Below, one piece after another: positions 1-6,945 of a stretch of DNA of 14,395 nucleotides. Source of the stretch: Chlorobiales bacterium (GTDB taxonomy: Bacteria; Bacteroidota; Chlorobiia; Chlorobiales; Chlorobiaceae). The notes beneath the pieces were generated by a model, which saw only the letters and a list, made by a program, of their open reading frames with translations, was not told the origin of the DNA and ran no database searches. The stretch covers positions 1 through 14,395 of the forward strand of contig JAKSDB010000039.1 of the NCBI GenBank assembly GCA_022360415.1, in the 5' to 3' direction. The translations under genes were made by a program, and so were the position numbers. Each line of letters opens with the position of its first letter. Within the stretch, counting starts at the first letter, position 1.

Positions 1-237
1 CTTCACCTGAATCTGGACTCCCTTATCAGCAGAATCCCCGACCTTGTCCATGATGCAATTTCCAAAGAAAAGGCAGGTAAAACAATCAGCCTGACCCTCG
101 GCGGATTAACCATTCAAAGCTGCGATATTCAGTTGGGAGCGGAAAAAATCCACCTTGTCGCACATGTTTTGACGAAAGCTGACATACACCTGAAAAGGAT
201 CAAAACCGGAAAAAGGATAGATATCAGCGACAAGTAA
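1..237 (+). CDS. C-terminal part of an unrecognised protein
   Basis: An open frame enters from the left edge and ends at TAA 235-237, giving the last 78 residues of a protein whose start lies outside the window. The visible part has an amphipathic segment (DSLISRIPDLVHDAISKE), then alternating hydrophobic strands (TISLTLGGLTI, KIHLVAHVLTKADIHLK) and a basic tail. This pattern suggests a beta-rich fold, possibly a lipid-binding or membrane-associated domain, but I recognise no family motif. It ends directly before a bidirectional terminator and converges with the RRM gene. Coding status is supported by frame continuity and by the terminator placed right at the stop codon; the function is unknown. 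Confidence 0.7.
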   Translation, partial: LHLNLDSLISRIPDLVHDAISKEKAGKTISLTLGGLTIQSCDIQLGAEKIHLVAHVLTKADIHLKRIKTGKRIDISDK

Positions 238-238
238 A

Positions 239-267
239 AAGCCGCCCGAAAATCTTCCGGACGGCTT
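239..267. terminator. Bidirectional Rho-independent terminator between convergent genes
   Basis: The arms AAGCCG-C-CCG (239-248) and CGG-A-CGGCTT (258-267) pair with one internal mismatch. Read on the minus strand the hairpin is followed by a T run (GGCTTTTTAC), so it best ends the RRM transcript. On the + strand it begins right at the stop of the first gene and has a weaker pyrimidine tail. Confidence 0.75.
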
Positions 268-297
268 CCTTAACTCTTTCTATCAAAAGACTATCTA

Positions 298-573
298 TCA
301 GTACTGCTGAAAACGCCGGGTTGGACGTTCTTCGCGCGGCCTTGCCTGGTTTACCCTTATGGGACGACCGTTTAATTCAGAGTCATTCAAAGCATCGATA
401 GCGGCATTGGCCTCATCGTCGTTAGGCATTTCAACGAAACCGAAACCTTTGGAGCGACCGGTAAACTTGTCTGTAATGATATTGGAGCTGGAGACTTCTC
501 CGAATTCAGCAAATGCATCGCGCAGCTGATCTTCTGTTACACCGTACTCCAGGTTGCCTATGTAAATGTTCAT
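298..573 (-). CDS. Single-RRM RNA-binding protein
   Basis: This is a 91-residue protein made of one RNA recognition motif. RNP2 (IYIGNL, residues 3-8) and RNP1 (KGFGFVEM, 42-49) are both intact, with the aromatic residues that stack on RNA bases. A short Arg/Gln-rich tail (about 78-91) follows. Small proteins of this type are common in cyanobacteria, Chlorobiota and Bacteroidota, where they bind single-stranded RNA and are often cold- or stress-induced; the specific RNA target cannot be inferred here. The ATG at 571-573 has a GAGG Shine-Dalgarno element about 7 nt upstream. A leader of roughly 100 nt separates it from the candidate promoter at 680-708. The gene converges on the preceding + strand gene and shares its terminator. 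Confidence 0.95.
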   Translation of the reverse strand: MNIYIGNLEYGVTEDQLRDAFAEFGEVSSSNIITDKFTGRSKGFGFVEMPNDDEANAAIDALNDSELNGRPIRVNQARPREERPTRRFQQY

Positions 574-679
574 GTTCTTACCTCGTGGTAATGTGTGCTT
601 TGAATAAAAAGAGAAACGCTGTCAAATAATCAAAAGCACAAATCACCTGAAAGCGTTCAGCCAACCATTGACTGACGCA

Positions 680-708
680 TTAATATAGTTTTTTGCGGGT
701 GTATTCAA
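680..708 (-). promoter_or_regulatory. Candidate promoter of the RRM gene
   Basis: On the minus strand TTGAAT (703-708) is followed after 17 nt by TATTAA (680-685), or after 15 nt by TATATT (682-687). It lies between the ligase stop and the RRM start and would give a leader of about 100 nt. It is a visual match only. Confidence 0.35.
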
Positions 709-733
709 AAAGAAAAAAGGAAGGCGAAGAAGC

Positions 734-2422
734 TCAGGAGGCCTCTGCACAATGCTGCTCGACAAGCTTCCGTCTCAGTACCTTGCCAACCAGGGATTTG
801 GGAAGCTCACTGGTAAAGGCGACGTATTTCGGTACTTTGTATGCAGCCAGCTCTTTTTTACAGAATTCTTTCAATTCGCCGACACCAAGCTTCGCCCCTT
901 GGCGCAACACTACCCATGCCTTTACTGCCTCGCCCTGATAGTCGTCGGGAACACCTGCAACCCCAACCTCACAGACATCAGGATGCAAAGCAATAACCTC
1001 TTCGACATCCCTTGGCCAGACCTGAAACCCTCCGGGTTTGATCACATCTTTTTTCCTGTCGATGATAAAGAGGTAGCCGTCATCATCAAGATAGCCAAGA
1101 TCTCCCGTATACAACCAGCCGTCGCGTATAGCGGTTCCGGTTTCATCGGGTCTGTTCCAATACTCTTTCATGAGCTGGGGAGCACGCATTATCACTTCGC
1201 CAACTTCATTTACAGGCATCTCATCTCCACCCTTCTCCTGATCTACTATTTTTATCTCAACGTCGGGAGCAGGAATGCCGACCGAACCCTCTTTATATGT
1301 TCCCAGAACAGGCGTAAGCACTGCGCCGATCATTGATTCTGTAAGAGCATAAGCATCAATAATCCTCCCTCCTGTCAATTCTTCAAACCTTTTTTTGGTT
1401 TGAAGCAGCAAAGGCGCCGCACCGGAAACACAAAGCTTCAGGGAACCAAGTGCCTTACTGTCTTTCCGGACACGGGGATGATTGGCAAGCGCGGTAAAAA
1501 GGGTCGGAACACCGGGCAGAACAGAAGGTTTGTACTTCCTGATCGTAGCCACCAGATCGTCGAGATCGCGCGGATTAGGCACAAGCACAGCAGGATACTC
1601 ATCCACAAGGGCTGCTCCAAGGATGCCTACCTGGGCATACACATGAAAAAGCGGCATATTGAGCATGACGATATCATTGCCTCTGTCAAGCACAACACTG
1701 AACCAGCGTGCTATCTGCGTACCGCTGATAACCATGGACTTGTGGGTGCAGACTGCGCACTTCGGCATCCCTGTTGTTCCTCCGGAAAAAAGGAACAGCG
1801 CAGGGTCCGAAGCAAGTACCGTAATGTCAGGCCCCGGCAAACCAATGTTTGCTCGAATAAGGGCGTCAAGCCGAAGGTCGCCTTCATCGAGCGTTACCGA
1901 ATGTCCTTCTTTTTTTTCTTTCAGAAGGGAAAACAGAACTTTTTTCAGTGGGGAAAGATATTCCTTTATGCTGGACGCGATTACTTTTCGCAAACCTGTC
2001 GAAGACTGTGCCGACTTGATCTTGCTGTAAAAAGGGGTAAGCACTATAGCAACTTCGGCGCCGCATTCATTCAGCGCGTAAGCCAGCTCGTGCTCGGTAT
2101 AAAGAGGATTCATCGGAACTGCCACAGCCCCGATTTTCCAAATGGCAAGCTCGGAAATAATCATCTGGGGAGAATTCGGCAGAAGCAGGGCAATGCGATC
2201 ACCCTTTTTCAATCCTTCTTTCAGGAACGCCTGGGCCAAAGCATTGCTCAACCGCTCAAGATCATGCCATGTGACTGTTGAACCCTTGAAATACAGTGCA
2301 GGTGTGTCGGGTATTTCAACAGCTCTTTTTGAAACAATATCGACTACGGTGTGATCTGGATAAGGCTGCAGAGTAGACGGCACTCCCCTGTCATAATGCT
2401 TAATCCATGGTTCTGCGGCCAT
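734..2422 (-). CDS. fadD: Long-chain fatty-acid--CoA ligase (FadD-type, AMP-binding)
   Basis: This ANL-superfamily enzyme activates fatty acids by adenylation and transfers the acyl group to CoA. Motifs, numbered from the ATG at 2422 (562 aa): ATP/AMP P-loop SGGTTGMPK (213-221), YALTES (358-363), YTGDLG (438-443), the hinge DRKKD (455-459) and the catalytic C-terminal lysine in LVGKVLRR (K547). Overall layout and length match FadD (about 560 aa). The residue after the P-loop Lys is Cys, where Gly is usual. A GTG at 2458 would add 12 residues, but the ATG at 2422 gives the family-like start MAAEPWIKHYDRGVP. AGGAG lies only 2 nt before that ATG and there is no ribosome site at the GTG, so the start is not certain. 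The RRM gene follows about 160 nt downstream on the same strand. The fadD symbol is by family resemblance; the chain-length range is not visible. Confidence 0.93.
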   Translation of the reverse strand: MAAEPWIKHYDRGVPSTLQPYPDHTVVDIVSKRAVEIPDTPALYFKGSTVTWHDLERLSNALAQAFLKEGLKKGDRIALLLPNSPQMIISELAIWKIGAVAVPMNPLYTEHELAYALNECGAEVAIVLTPFYSKIKSAQSSTGLRKVIASSIKEYLSPLKKVLFSLLKEKKEGHSVTLDEGDLRLDALIRANIGLPGPDITVLASDPALFLFSGGTTGMPKCAVCTHKSMVISGTQIARWFSVVLDRGNDIVMLNMPLFHVYAQVGILGAALVDEYPAVLVPNPRDLDDLVATIRKYKPSVLPGVPTLFTALANHPRVRKDSKALGSLKLCVSGAAPLLLQTKKRFEELTGGRIIDAYALTESMIGAVLTPVLGTYKEGSVGIPAPDVEIKIVDQEKGGDEMPVNEVGEVIMRAPQLMKEYWNRPDETGTAIRDGWLYTGDLGYLDDDGYLFIIDRKKDVIKPGGFQVWPRDVEEVIALHPDVCEVGVAGVPDDYQGEAVKAWVVLRQGAKLGVGELKEFCKKELAAYKVPKYVAFTSELPKSLVGKVLRRKLVEQHCAEAS

Positions 2423-2526
2423 AACTCCTGAAATAAATAGCGGTTGTTCAAAAAGCACGGCGAGTTTTCACACATGCCCCCCCGTAAAACAGACATCAAG
2501 ATAGTGAAAACAGAAGTATTTACCGC

Positions 2527-2532
2527 ATTATA
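2527..2532 (-). promoter_or_regulatory. Candidate -10 element of the acyl-CoA ligase gene
   Basis: The minus strand carries a perfect TATAAT here, about 105 nt before the ligase ATG. No convincing -35 box lies 16-18 nt upstream, so support is limited to the -10 match. Confidence 0.3.
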
Positions 2533-2549
2533 TGATTGACGCAGCATGG

Positions 2550-2678
2550 TTATGAGGCTTTTTTTCCTTGTTTAAACTCATTCATCCGTCTGTCGAGATT
2601 TAAAACCTGATGCAAAATGACCGCAAGAATGGTGGTTGTCGGCAAGCAAACCGGTAACCCGTTTTGAATAAGATACAT
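2550..2678 (-). CDS. Possible 42-residue small protein, unrecognised
   Basis: An open frame runs from ATG 2676-2678 to TAA 2550-2552 and encodes 42 residues. It has a hydrophobic middle (LPTTTILAVILHQVL) and a charged end (NLDRRMNEFKQGKKAS), the shape of a small membrane-associated or coiled peptide. AAGG sits only about 1 nt before the ATG, which is poor spacing. It starts 9 nt after the stop of the PIN remnant and covers the region just upstream of the ligase promoter. I recognise no family; it may be chance or a leftover of the same decayed locus. Confidence 0.25.
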   Translation of the reverse strand: MYLIQNGLPVCLPTTTILAVILHQVLNLDRRMNEFKQGKKAS

Positions 2679-2686
2679 ACCTTGTT

Positions 2687-2801
2687 TATTCCGTTTTTTG
2701 GGGATAATATTTGACATCCGGAAAGTCTTTGAGAAACGGGTCCTGTGTCCATATGATCGCGTTGTTGAGCTGCGCAGTTGCGAGTGTCACCCCTGGAGAA
2801 A
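2687..2801 (-). pseudogene. C-terminal remnant of a PIN-domain (VapC-type) toxin
   Basis: Read on the minus strand, the frame ending at TAA 2687-2689 encodes VTLATAQLNNAIIWTQD followed by PFLKDFPDVKYYPQKTE. This matches the last third of PIN-domain VapC ribonucleases (the IAATAL..NA.IWTQD.DF..LPGV.YFP pattern), including the conserved Asp after WTQ. No start codon lies in this frame before a stop at 2880 and no N-terminal PIN acidic residues are found. A neighbouring frame just upstream reads SGLGKDMPV, similar to the segment that normally precedes this part of PIN proteins, which suggests a frameshift or insertion as well as loss of the 5' end. No antitoxin gene remains. The toxin should be non-functional. 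Confidence 0.6.
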
Positions 2802-2890
2802 GGGGGATATTATGAATAAAACGGGCATATCCTTGCCAAGACCGGACTCGCAGAGCCTCTCCCCCTTTGTTCTTGGTTTATTGGATCATT

Positions 2891-2906
2891 AATTGTAAAT
2901 ACAATT
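2891..2906. repeat. Perfect 7-2-7 palindrome, possible operator
   Basis: AATTGTA (2891-2897), AA, TACAATT (2900-2906) form a perfect inverted repeat. It lies upstream of the PIN remnant on the minus strand and about 110 nt upstream of the KamA-like gene on the + strand. A minus strand TATAAT at 2938-2943 fits an old vapBC promoter with this as its operator. A role for the radical SAM gene is equally possible. Confidence 0.4.
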
Positions 2907-3017
2907 ACAGATCACCTCGCCTTGTCAGGAGGTTCCAATTATAACAGAAAGGTTAGAGCTTCATAGAGAGAAAAATATGCTCTGCCGATATTTTAGCAAC
3001 CGTTAAAAGCAGTTGTT

Positions 3018-4322
3018 ATGCTGAAATATCGTTCATATACTGCAAATAATCTTCAAACTCTCCCACAGTACGGAGGAATGTCTGAAGATCAGCTTCATGT
3101 CATAAAGACCGTAGCGTCTGTTTATCCATTCAGGGTAAACAGTTACGTCACAGAACATCTTATTGACTGGTCGAACATTCCCGAGGATCCGATATTCAGG
3201 CTAAGCTTCCCGCAGGCAGACATGCTTGATCCTCTTGATTTCAATCGAATGTCCGGGCTTGTACGGTCGAAAGCCGGTCCGGAAACGATACGTCAGGCGG
3301 CAAGAGAGATTCAGCTTCTCCAGAACCCCAATCCGGCCGGGCAAATGGAGCTTAATACTCCCCGCATAAATGACGAGCCCCTTCACGGCATCCAGCATAA
3401 ATACCGGGAAAGTGTCCTGTTTTTCCCTTCCGAAGCCCAAATCTGCCATGCATATTGCACGTACTGCTTCAGATGGCCGCAATTTTCGGGCCTTGAAAAC
3501 CTGAAATTCGCCAACAATGATGTCAAACCCCTGATCGATTACCTCAATGCGCACCCGGAAGTAAAGGACGTTATCTTTACAGGCGGCGATCCGATGGTCA
3601 TGAGCGCCGAACTGATTAAAAAGTACATCCGGCCTCTTCTGAGCATCCCTACGGTAAAGACTATCAGGATAGGCACAAAAGCGCTGAGCTGGTGGCCGTA
3701 TCGCTTTACGGCAGAGCATGATGCCTCTGAACTTCTCAGCTTCTTTGAAGAGATAGTCGCATCCGGCAAGCACCTTGCGTTCATGGCGCATATCAGCCAT
3801 CCCAGGGAAATTGACGCGCCTGAAGCAATAGAAGCTGTCCACCGTATTCGCTCAACAGGGGCCGCCATACGCAGCCAGTCTCCGATTGCCCGGCATATCA
3901 ATGATAACGCCCATACATGGGAAACCATGTGGCAGAAGCAGCTTGAGCTGGGTATCATCCCTTACTATATGTTTCTGGAAAGAGATACGGGTGCAAAGCA
4001 TTACTTTGAGCTTCCCCTTGCCCAGGCTGTTGAAATCTTCAATGACGCGTATCGGAATATGTCCGGGCTTGGGAGAACTGTGCGCGGACCGTCAATGTCC
4101 TGCTCGCCAGGAAAGATAATTGTTCAAAACGTCATGGAGCTCCATGGTGAAAAGGTATTTGCCCTCAAATTTACCCAAAGCAGAAATCCTGAATGGACAA
4201 ACAGGCTGTTCTTTGCAGAATACAGTGAATCGGCATCCTGGATAGATGATCTTGTCCCTGCATTTGGTCATGATGAATTCTTCTTTGAAAAGGAGATGGA
4301 AGAGTTTTACAGTTACTATTGA
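3018..4322 (+). CDS. KamA-family radical SAM protein (lysine 2,3-aminomutase-like)
   Basis: The 434-residue protein has the radical SAM cluster motif CxxxCxxC at C143, C147 and C150 (CHAYCTYC), a TGGDP segment at 188-192, HPREI at 261-265, a SQSPIARHIND stretch (286-296) matching the aminomutase QSVLLRGIND region, and PYYMFLERDTG (315-325). Length and motif order match lysine 2,3-aminomutase (about 416 aa), which uses SAM, a 4Fe-4S cluster and PLP to move an amino group. The segment normally carrying the PLP lysine is shortened to GPSMSCSPGK (K366), and the two Asp residues that hold the substrate lysine side chain in clostridial enzyme are not obviously conserved, so the substrate may not be lysine. 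No beta-lysine acetyltransferase gene (ablB) is adjacent. ATG 3018 is the only reasonable start after an in-frame stop at 2994, although its ribosome site is weak. It appears monocistronic. Confidence 0.88.
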   Translation: MLKYRSYTANNLQTLPQYGGMSEDQLHVIKTVASVYPFRVNSYVTEHLIDWSNIPEDPIFRLSFPQADMLDPLDFNRMSGLVRSKAGPETIRQAAREIQLLQNPNPAGQMELNTPRINDEPLHGIQHKYRESVLFFPSEAQICHAYCTYCFRWPQFSGLENLKFANNDVKPLIDYLNAHPEVKDVIFTGGDPMVMSAELIKKYIRPLLSIPTVKTIRIGTKALSWWPYRFTAEHDASELLSFFEEIVASGKHLAFMAHISHPREIDAPEAIEAVHRIRSTGAAIRSQSPIARHINDNAHTWETMWQKQLELGIIPYYMFLERDTGAKHYFELPLAQAVEIFNDAYRNMSGLGRTVRGPSMSCSPGKIIVQNVMELHGEKVFALKFTQSRNPEWTNRLFFAEYSESASWIDDLVPAFGHDEFFFEKEMEEFYSYY

Positions 4323-4344
4323 GGAAAAGTTGAAATAACGCATT

Positions 4345-4388
4345 AAAGCCGGAACATCTTTTTTGTATCGAGTTGTTCCGGTTTTTTT
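4345..4388 (+). terminator. Rho-independent terminator of the KamA-like gene
   Basis: CCGGAACA (4349-4356) pairs with TGTTCCGG (4374-4381) across a 17-nt loop and is followed by seven Ts (4382-4388). Flanking A residues can extend the stem. It begins 22 nt after the stop codon. Confidence 0.85.
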
Positions 4389-4524
4389 ATTTCAATTTTC
4401 AATACTTGCCCACCAAAAAGCAGGAGAAATAAGACAAAAAAACTTGAAAAAAGACAAAATTATCAAGAAGAATAATGCCGTTATATCCGGAGAAAAGGAG
4501 CGTTTCTAAGGTAAAAAAATTTGA

Positions 4525-4530
4525 TATAAT
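4525..4530 (+). promoter_or_regulatory. Candidate -10 element of the glycosylase operon
   Basis: A perfect TATAAT occurs within an AT-rich spacer, about 90 nt before the glycosylase start. No clear -35 hexamer precedes it. Confidence 0.3.
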
Positions 4531-4622
4531 AAATCTTATTAGCTTTTATTGCAAGAAGTTAATATGTTTATAAAGATAAAAATATTACCTGAGCATTCTT
4601 TTGTTTGAATCCTATAAAAACA

Positions 4623-5570
4623 ATGAGTATAAAGAATTTATACCGACTTGATGCTAATCTGGAAGGGTTAAATATAGAAGGAACATTATTCAGCGGGCAA
4701 AGCTTCAGGTGGGATAATTATGATGAAGAAAAAAACACTTTTTGTGGTATTATAGGCGACGATCTCTTTATCATTCAAAGGGTAGGCAGGGCAAGCTGTA
4801 CAATTAGAACCACAAAAAACCCCGGTCAGGGAGAGACCACCAAGGATTTTATCACCTACTATTTCAGTCTTGACATAGATAATAAAAGACTGTTTCATCC
4901 TGAATTCAGCGAACACTATCCTCATGTCTGGCAGTTGATTCAGCCCTATACATTCATTAAAGTCCTCAGGCAGGATGCGTTTGAGATCCTGATCAGCTTT
5001 ATGTGTGCCCAGGGACTCGGCATGCGAATTATCAGAAAACAGGTTTCAGAGCTTGCAAGACTGCTTGGCAAAAAGCATACGGTTACGCTGAACAATAAAC
5101 CGTTCACCTATAACAGCTTCCCTACCCCGGAAACCCTTGCTGCCGCCGACCCGGAATCTCTCAGGTTCTGCACGAACAACAACTGCATACGGGCGAAAAA
5201 CATCATCAATGCCGCAAAAAGCGTTGCTTCAGGCCGGCTTGACCTGAAAAACCTTTGCGACCCTGAAATGCCTTTTGAAACGGCAAGAAAACAGCTCTGT
5301 GCACAGCCTGGCATAGGCTACAAAATTGCCGACTGCATTCTTTTGTTCGGTTTGCATCGCTTCTCCGCTTTTCCAATCGACACGCATGTACGACAGTACC
5401 TTGCCGCCTGGTTTTCGATAAAGGAATCGTTACAATCATTGACCCAAAAGAATTATCTTTTTCTTCAGAAGCAGGTCTCCAGTATACTGAACCCTGAGCT
5501 TGCAGGTTTTGCCGGACATATCCTTTTCCACTGTTGGAGAAAAGAGGTTAAGCATTTGACCTCCTTTTAA
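4623..5570 (+). CDS. OGG1-type 8-oxoguanine DNA glycosylase / AP lyase
   Basis: The protein (315 aa from ATG 4623) has an N-terminal OGG domain with FSGQSFRW (residues 23-30), then a helix-hairpin-helix-GPD domain. The hairpin PGIGYK contains the catalytic Lys (K234), and the catalytic Asp is in FPIDTHV (D253), the same arrangement as OGG1. Such enzymes remove 8-oxoguanine from DNA by a Schiff-base mechanism and nick the abasic site. The region where OGG1 has an Asn-rich NNN loop reads MCAQGLGMRIIRK here, so damage-base contacts may differ from the classic enzyme. A TTG at 4605 would add six residues; an in-frame stop at 4590 limits the start to these two. Neither start has a clear ribosome site. 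The M48 protease gene begins 19 nt after its stop, so the two are probably co-transcribed. Confidence 0.88.
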   Translation: MSIKNLYRLDANLEGLNIEGTLFSGQSFRWDNYDEEKNTFCGIIGDDLFIIQRVGRASCTIRTTKNPGQGETTKDFITYYFSLDIDNKRLFHPEFSEHYPHVWQLIQPYTFIKVLRQDAFEILISFMCAQGLGMRIIRKQVSELARLLGKKHTVTLNNKPFTYNSFPTPETLAAADPESLRFCTNNNCIRAKNIINAAKSVASGRLDLKNLCDPEMPFETARKQLCAQPGIGYKIADCILLFGLHRFSAFPIDTHVRQYLAAWFSIKESLQSLTQKNYLFLQKQVSSILNPELAGFAGHILFHCWRKEVKHLTSF

Positions 5571-5589
5571 TACGCAACCATTTGCCGCC

Positions 5590-6414
5590 ATGAGCAGAAA
5601 AATCCCTATTGCAATGATACACAGCCGTCTTGTTGCATTGTTGATAGCAGCAATGTTTCTCGGCTCCTGCGCAACCGTCCCGGTAACCGGGCGGTCCCAG
5701 CTCAACCTTGTCTCCTCCTCTTCCATGCTTTCCCTGAGCAATGAACAGTACAGAGAATTTCTCAGAACAAACAAACGAAGCAATAACAGCATTGAAACTG
5801 CGAGAGTAAAACGGGTAGGAAACAGGCTGAAGCTCGCCGTCGAGCGGTATTTCCGTCAGCGCGGCCTTTCTTCCGAGCTGAGGAATTACTCCTGGGAATT
5901 CAATCTCATCGAAAATAAATCCCCGAACGCCTGGTGCATGCCCGGAGGCAAAATCGCCGTCTATACCGGTATACTCCCCTACTCGAAGAACGATGCGGGG
6001 CTTGCCGTGGTTATGGCTCATGAAATCGCTCATGCCGCAGCCAAGCACGGCAACGAGCGCATGAGCCAGATGCTTCTTACCCAGTTGGGGGGGACGGCTC
6101 TCAGTTCAGCCCTGAACTCATATCCCAGAAAAACGCGCCAGCTCTGGCTATCTGCGTTCGGCGTGGGATCACAGGTAGCGTTCCTGCTCCCCTACAGCCG
6201 CCTGCAGGAGTATGAAGCCGACAGGATCGGCCTGATCTTCATGGCAATGGCCGGTTACAATCCGAACGAAGCCATCGGTTTCTGGCAAAGGTTGTCAAAG
6301 GGAGCAAAGGGAGGCAAACCGCCGGAATTTCTCAGCACTCATCCTTCCGATGCCTCCCGAATCCGCCAGATCAGAAACGCGATCCCGGACGCGATGAAAT
6401 ACTATAAGAAGTGA
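5590..6414 (+). CDS. M48-family zinc metalloprotease, lipoprotein
   Basis: A signal peptide with a lipobox (LGSC, Cys27) predicts a lipid-anchored envelope protein. The zinc site is HEIAH (144-148) with the third ligand in QEYEADRIG (E209), and a family-typical STHPSDASRIRQI lies near the C-terminus (249-261). Length (274 aa), the early VTGRSQLNLV segment and motif order match the OMA1/LoiP/YggG-type M48 peptidases, which degrade misfolded envelope proteins, in E. coli often together with outer-membrane assembly quality control. The substrate here is unknown. ATG 5590 is used because it gives the full signal peptide; ATG 5614 would shorten its charged n-region. It lies 19 nt downstream of the glycosylase gene, so the pair likely shares a transcript, perhaps as a stress-repair unit (inference). 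Confidence 0.92.
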   Translation: MSRKIPIAMIHSRLVALLIAAMFLGSCATVPVTGRSQLNLVSSSSMLSLSNEQYREFLRTNKRSNNSIETARVKRVGNRLKLAVERYFRQRGLSSELRNYSWEFNLIENKSPNAWCMPGGKIAVYTGILPYSKNDAGLAVVMAHEIAHAAAKHGNERMSQMLLTQLGGTALSSALNSYPRKTRQLWLSAFGVGSQVAFLLPYSRLQEYEADRIGLIFMAMAGYNPNEAIGFWQRLSKGAKGGKPPEFLSTHPSDASRIRQIRNAIPDAMKYYKK

Positions 6415-6422
6415 AGGATGTA

Positions 6423-6449
6423 GAGTCCAGAAGTCGGAATTCTGGATTC
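6423..6449 (+). terminator. Hairpin after the M48 gene, weak terminator candidate
   Basis: GAGTCCAGAA (6423-6432) and TTCTGGATTC (6440-6449) form a 10-bp stem with one G-U pair and a 7-nt loop, starting 9 nt after the stop codon. No T run follows, so it may act as a 3' stability element instead of a strict intrinsic terminator. From 6450 to 6657 I see no further supportable element: an open + strand frame there has no early start codon or ribosome site. Confidence 0.4.
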
Positions 6450-6657
6450 AGATATTCCGCACAGCAGACAAGACCTGTACACCTTACTAAAAAATCGTTC
6501 GGCCCCGTTTAATAACACAAATATTACACAGGGTGATGCGGCATCCAGGAAGCTGACTGTAAAACTTAAACGGTTGATGAGGAGAATCAGACCAGCTAAT
6601 AGTTACTACAGCATCAGGAGTCTTGGATCAAAACCAAATGTGGTCATTCGATAAAGT

Positions 6658-6831
6658 CTATGCTTCATCATATGGAACATTCTGTATATAGCAAGCGTGT
6701 CCAGAATTTTCCTTCTCGTGACCTGAACCCTCTTTGACAGCCGCATCATGATCCTTATGGGCTTTACCAGTCCACCCACATGCCTGACATACAGCTTTGT
6801 GACAATCATGTTTTTTTGTTTCCGACATCAT
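6658..6831 (-). CDS. Small Cys/His-rich protein, 57 residues, unrecognised
   Basis: From ATG 6829-6831 (or the adjacent ATG 6826-6828) to TAG 6658-6660 the minus strand encodes 56-57 residues. A strong ribosome site GAGGAG lies 6 nt before the second ATG, the best in this half of the window. The protein is hydrophilic and rich in possible metal ligands: C10, C15, C18, C47 and several His (H8, H11, H25, H28, H38, H45). The VCQACGW segment supplies a CxxC knuckle, so a small zinc- or metal-binding role is plausible. A 67-residue frame overlapping here in another phase lacks a ribosome site and is a shadow. A promoter-like TTGGTT-N16-TATAAC lies just upstream. I do not recognise a family and do not assign a function. 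Confidence 0.6.
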   Translation of the reverse strand: MMSETKKHDCHKAVCQACGWTGKAHKDHDAAVKEGSGHEKENSGHACYIQNVPYDEA

Positions 6832-6848
6832 CTTCTCCTCGTATTTTT

Positions 6849-6876
6849 GTTATAAGGGACAACTTCCAGCAACCAA
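6849..6876 (-). promoter_or_regulatory. Candidate promoter of the small Cys/His protein
   Basis: On the minus strand TTGGTT (6871-6876) is separated by 16 nt from TATAAC (6849-6854). Transcription would start a few bases before the GAGGAG ribosome site. Confidence 0.35.
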
Positions 6877-6945
6877 CATGTGCGGCCGAATAAATCAAAT
6901 TTTCTTCTGCCTCGCTCAACATCATAACACTTCCCCATCCCACTG

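Noticed and set aside
1400..2281. 293-codon + strand frame inside the ligase gene
   Set aside because: It is antisense to the well-supported FadD-type coding sequence, with Cys/His/Arg-rich composition typical of shadow frames.
2698..2892. 64-codon + strand frame
   Set aside because: It is the antisense of the PIN/VapC remnant, which has recognisable family residues; the + frame has none.
6424..6654. Open + strand frame after the M48 gene, 76 codons without a stop
   Set aside because: It has no start codon with a ribosome site until near its end and no recognisable protein motif; it is also antisense to nothing conserved.
6606..6809. 67-codon minus strand frame starting MIVTKLYVRHVGG
   Set aside because: It overlaps the 57-codon Cys/His frame in another phase and lacks a ribosome site; the shorter frame has GAGGAG at proper spacing.
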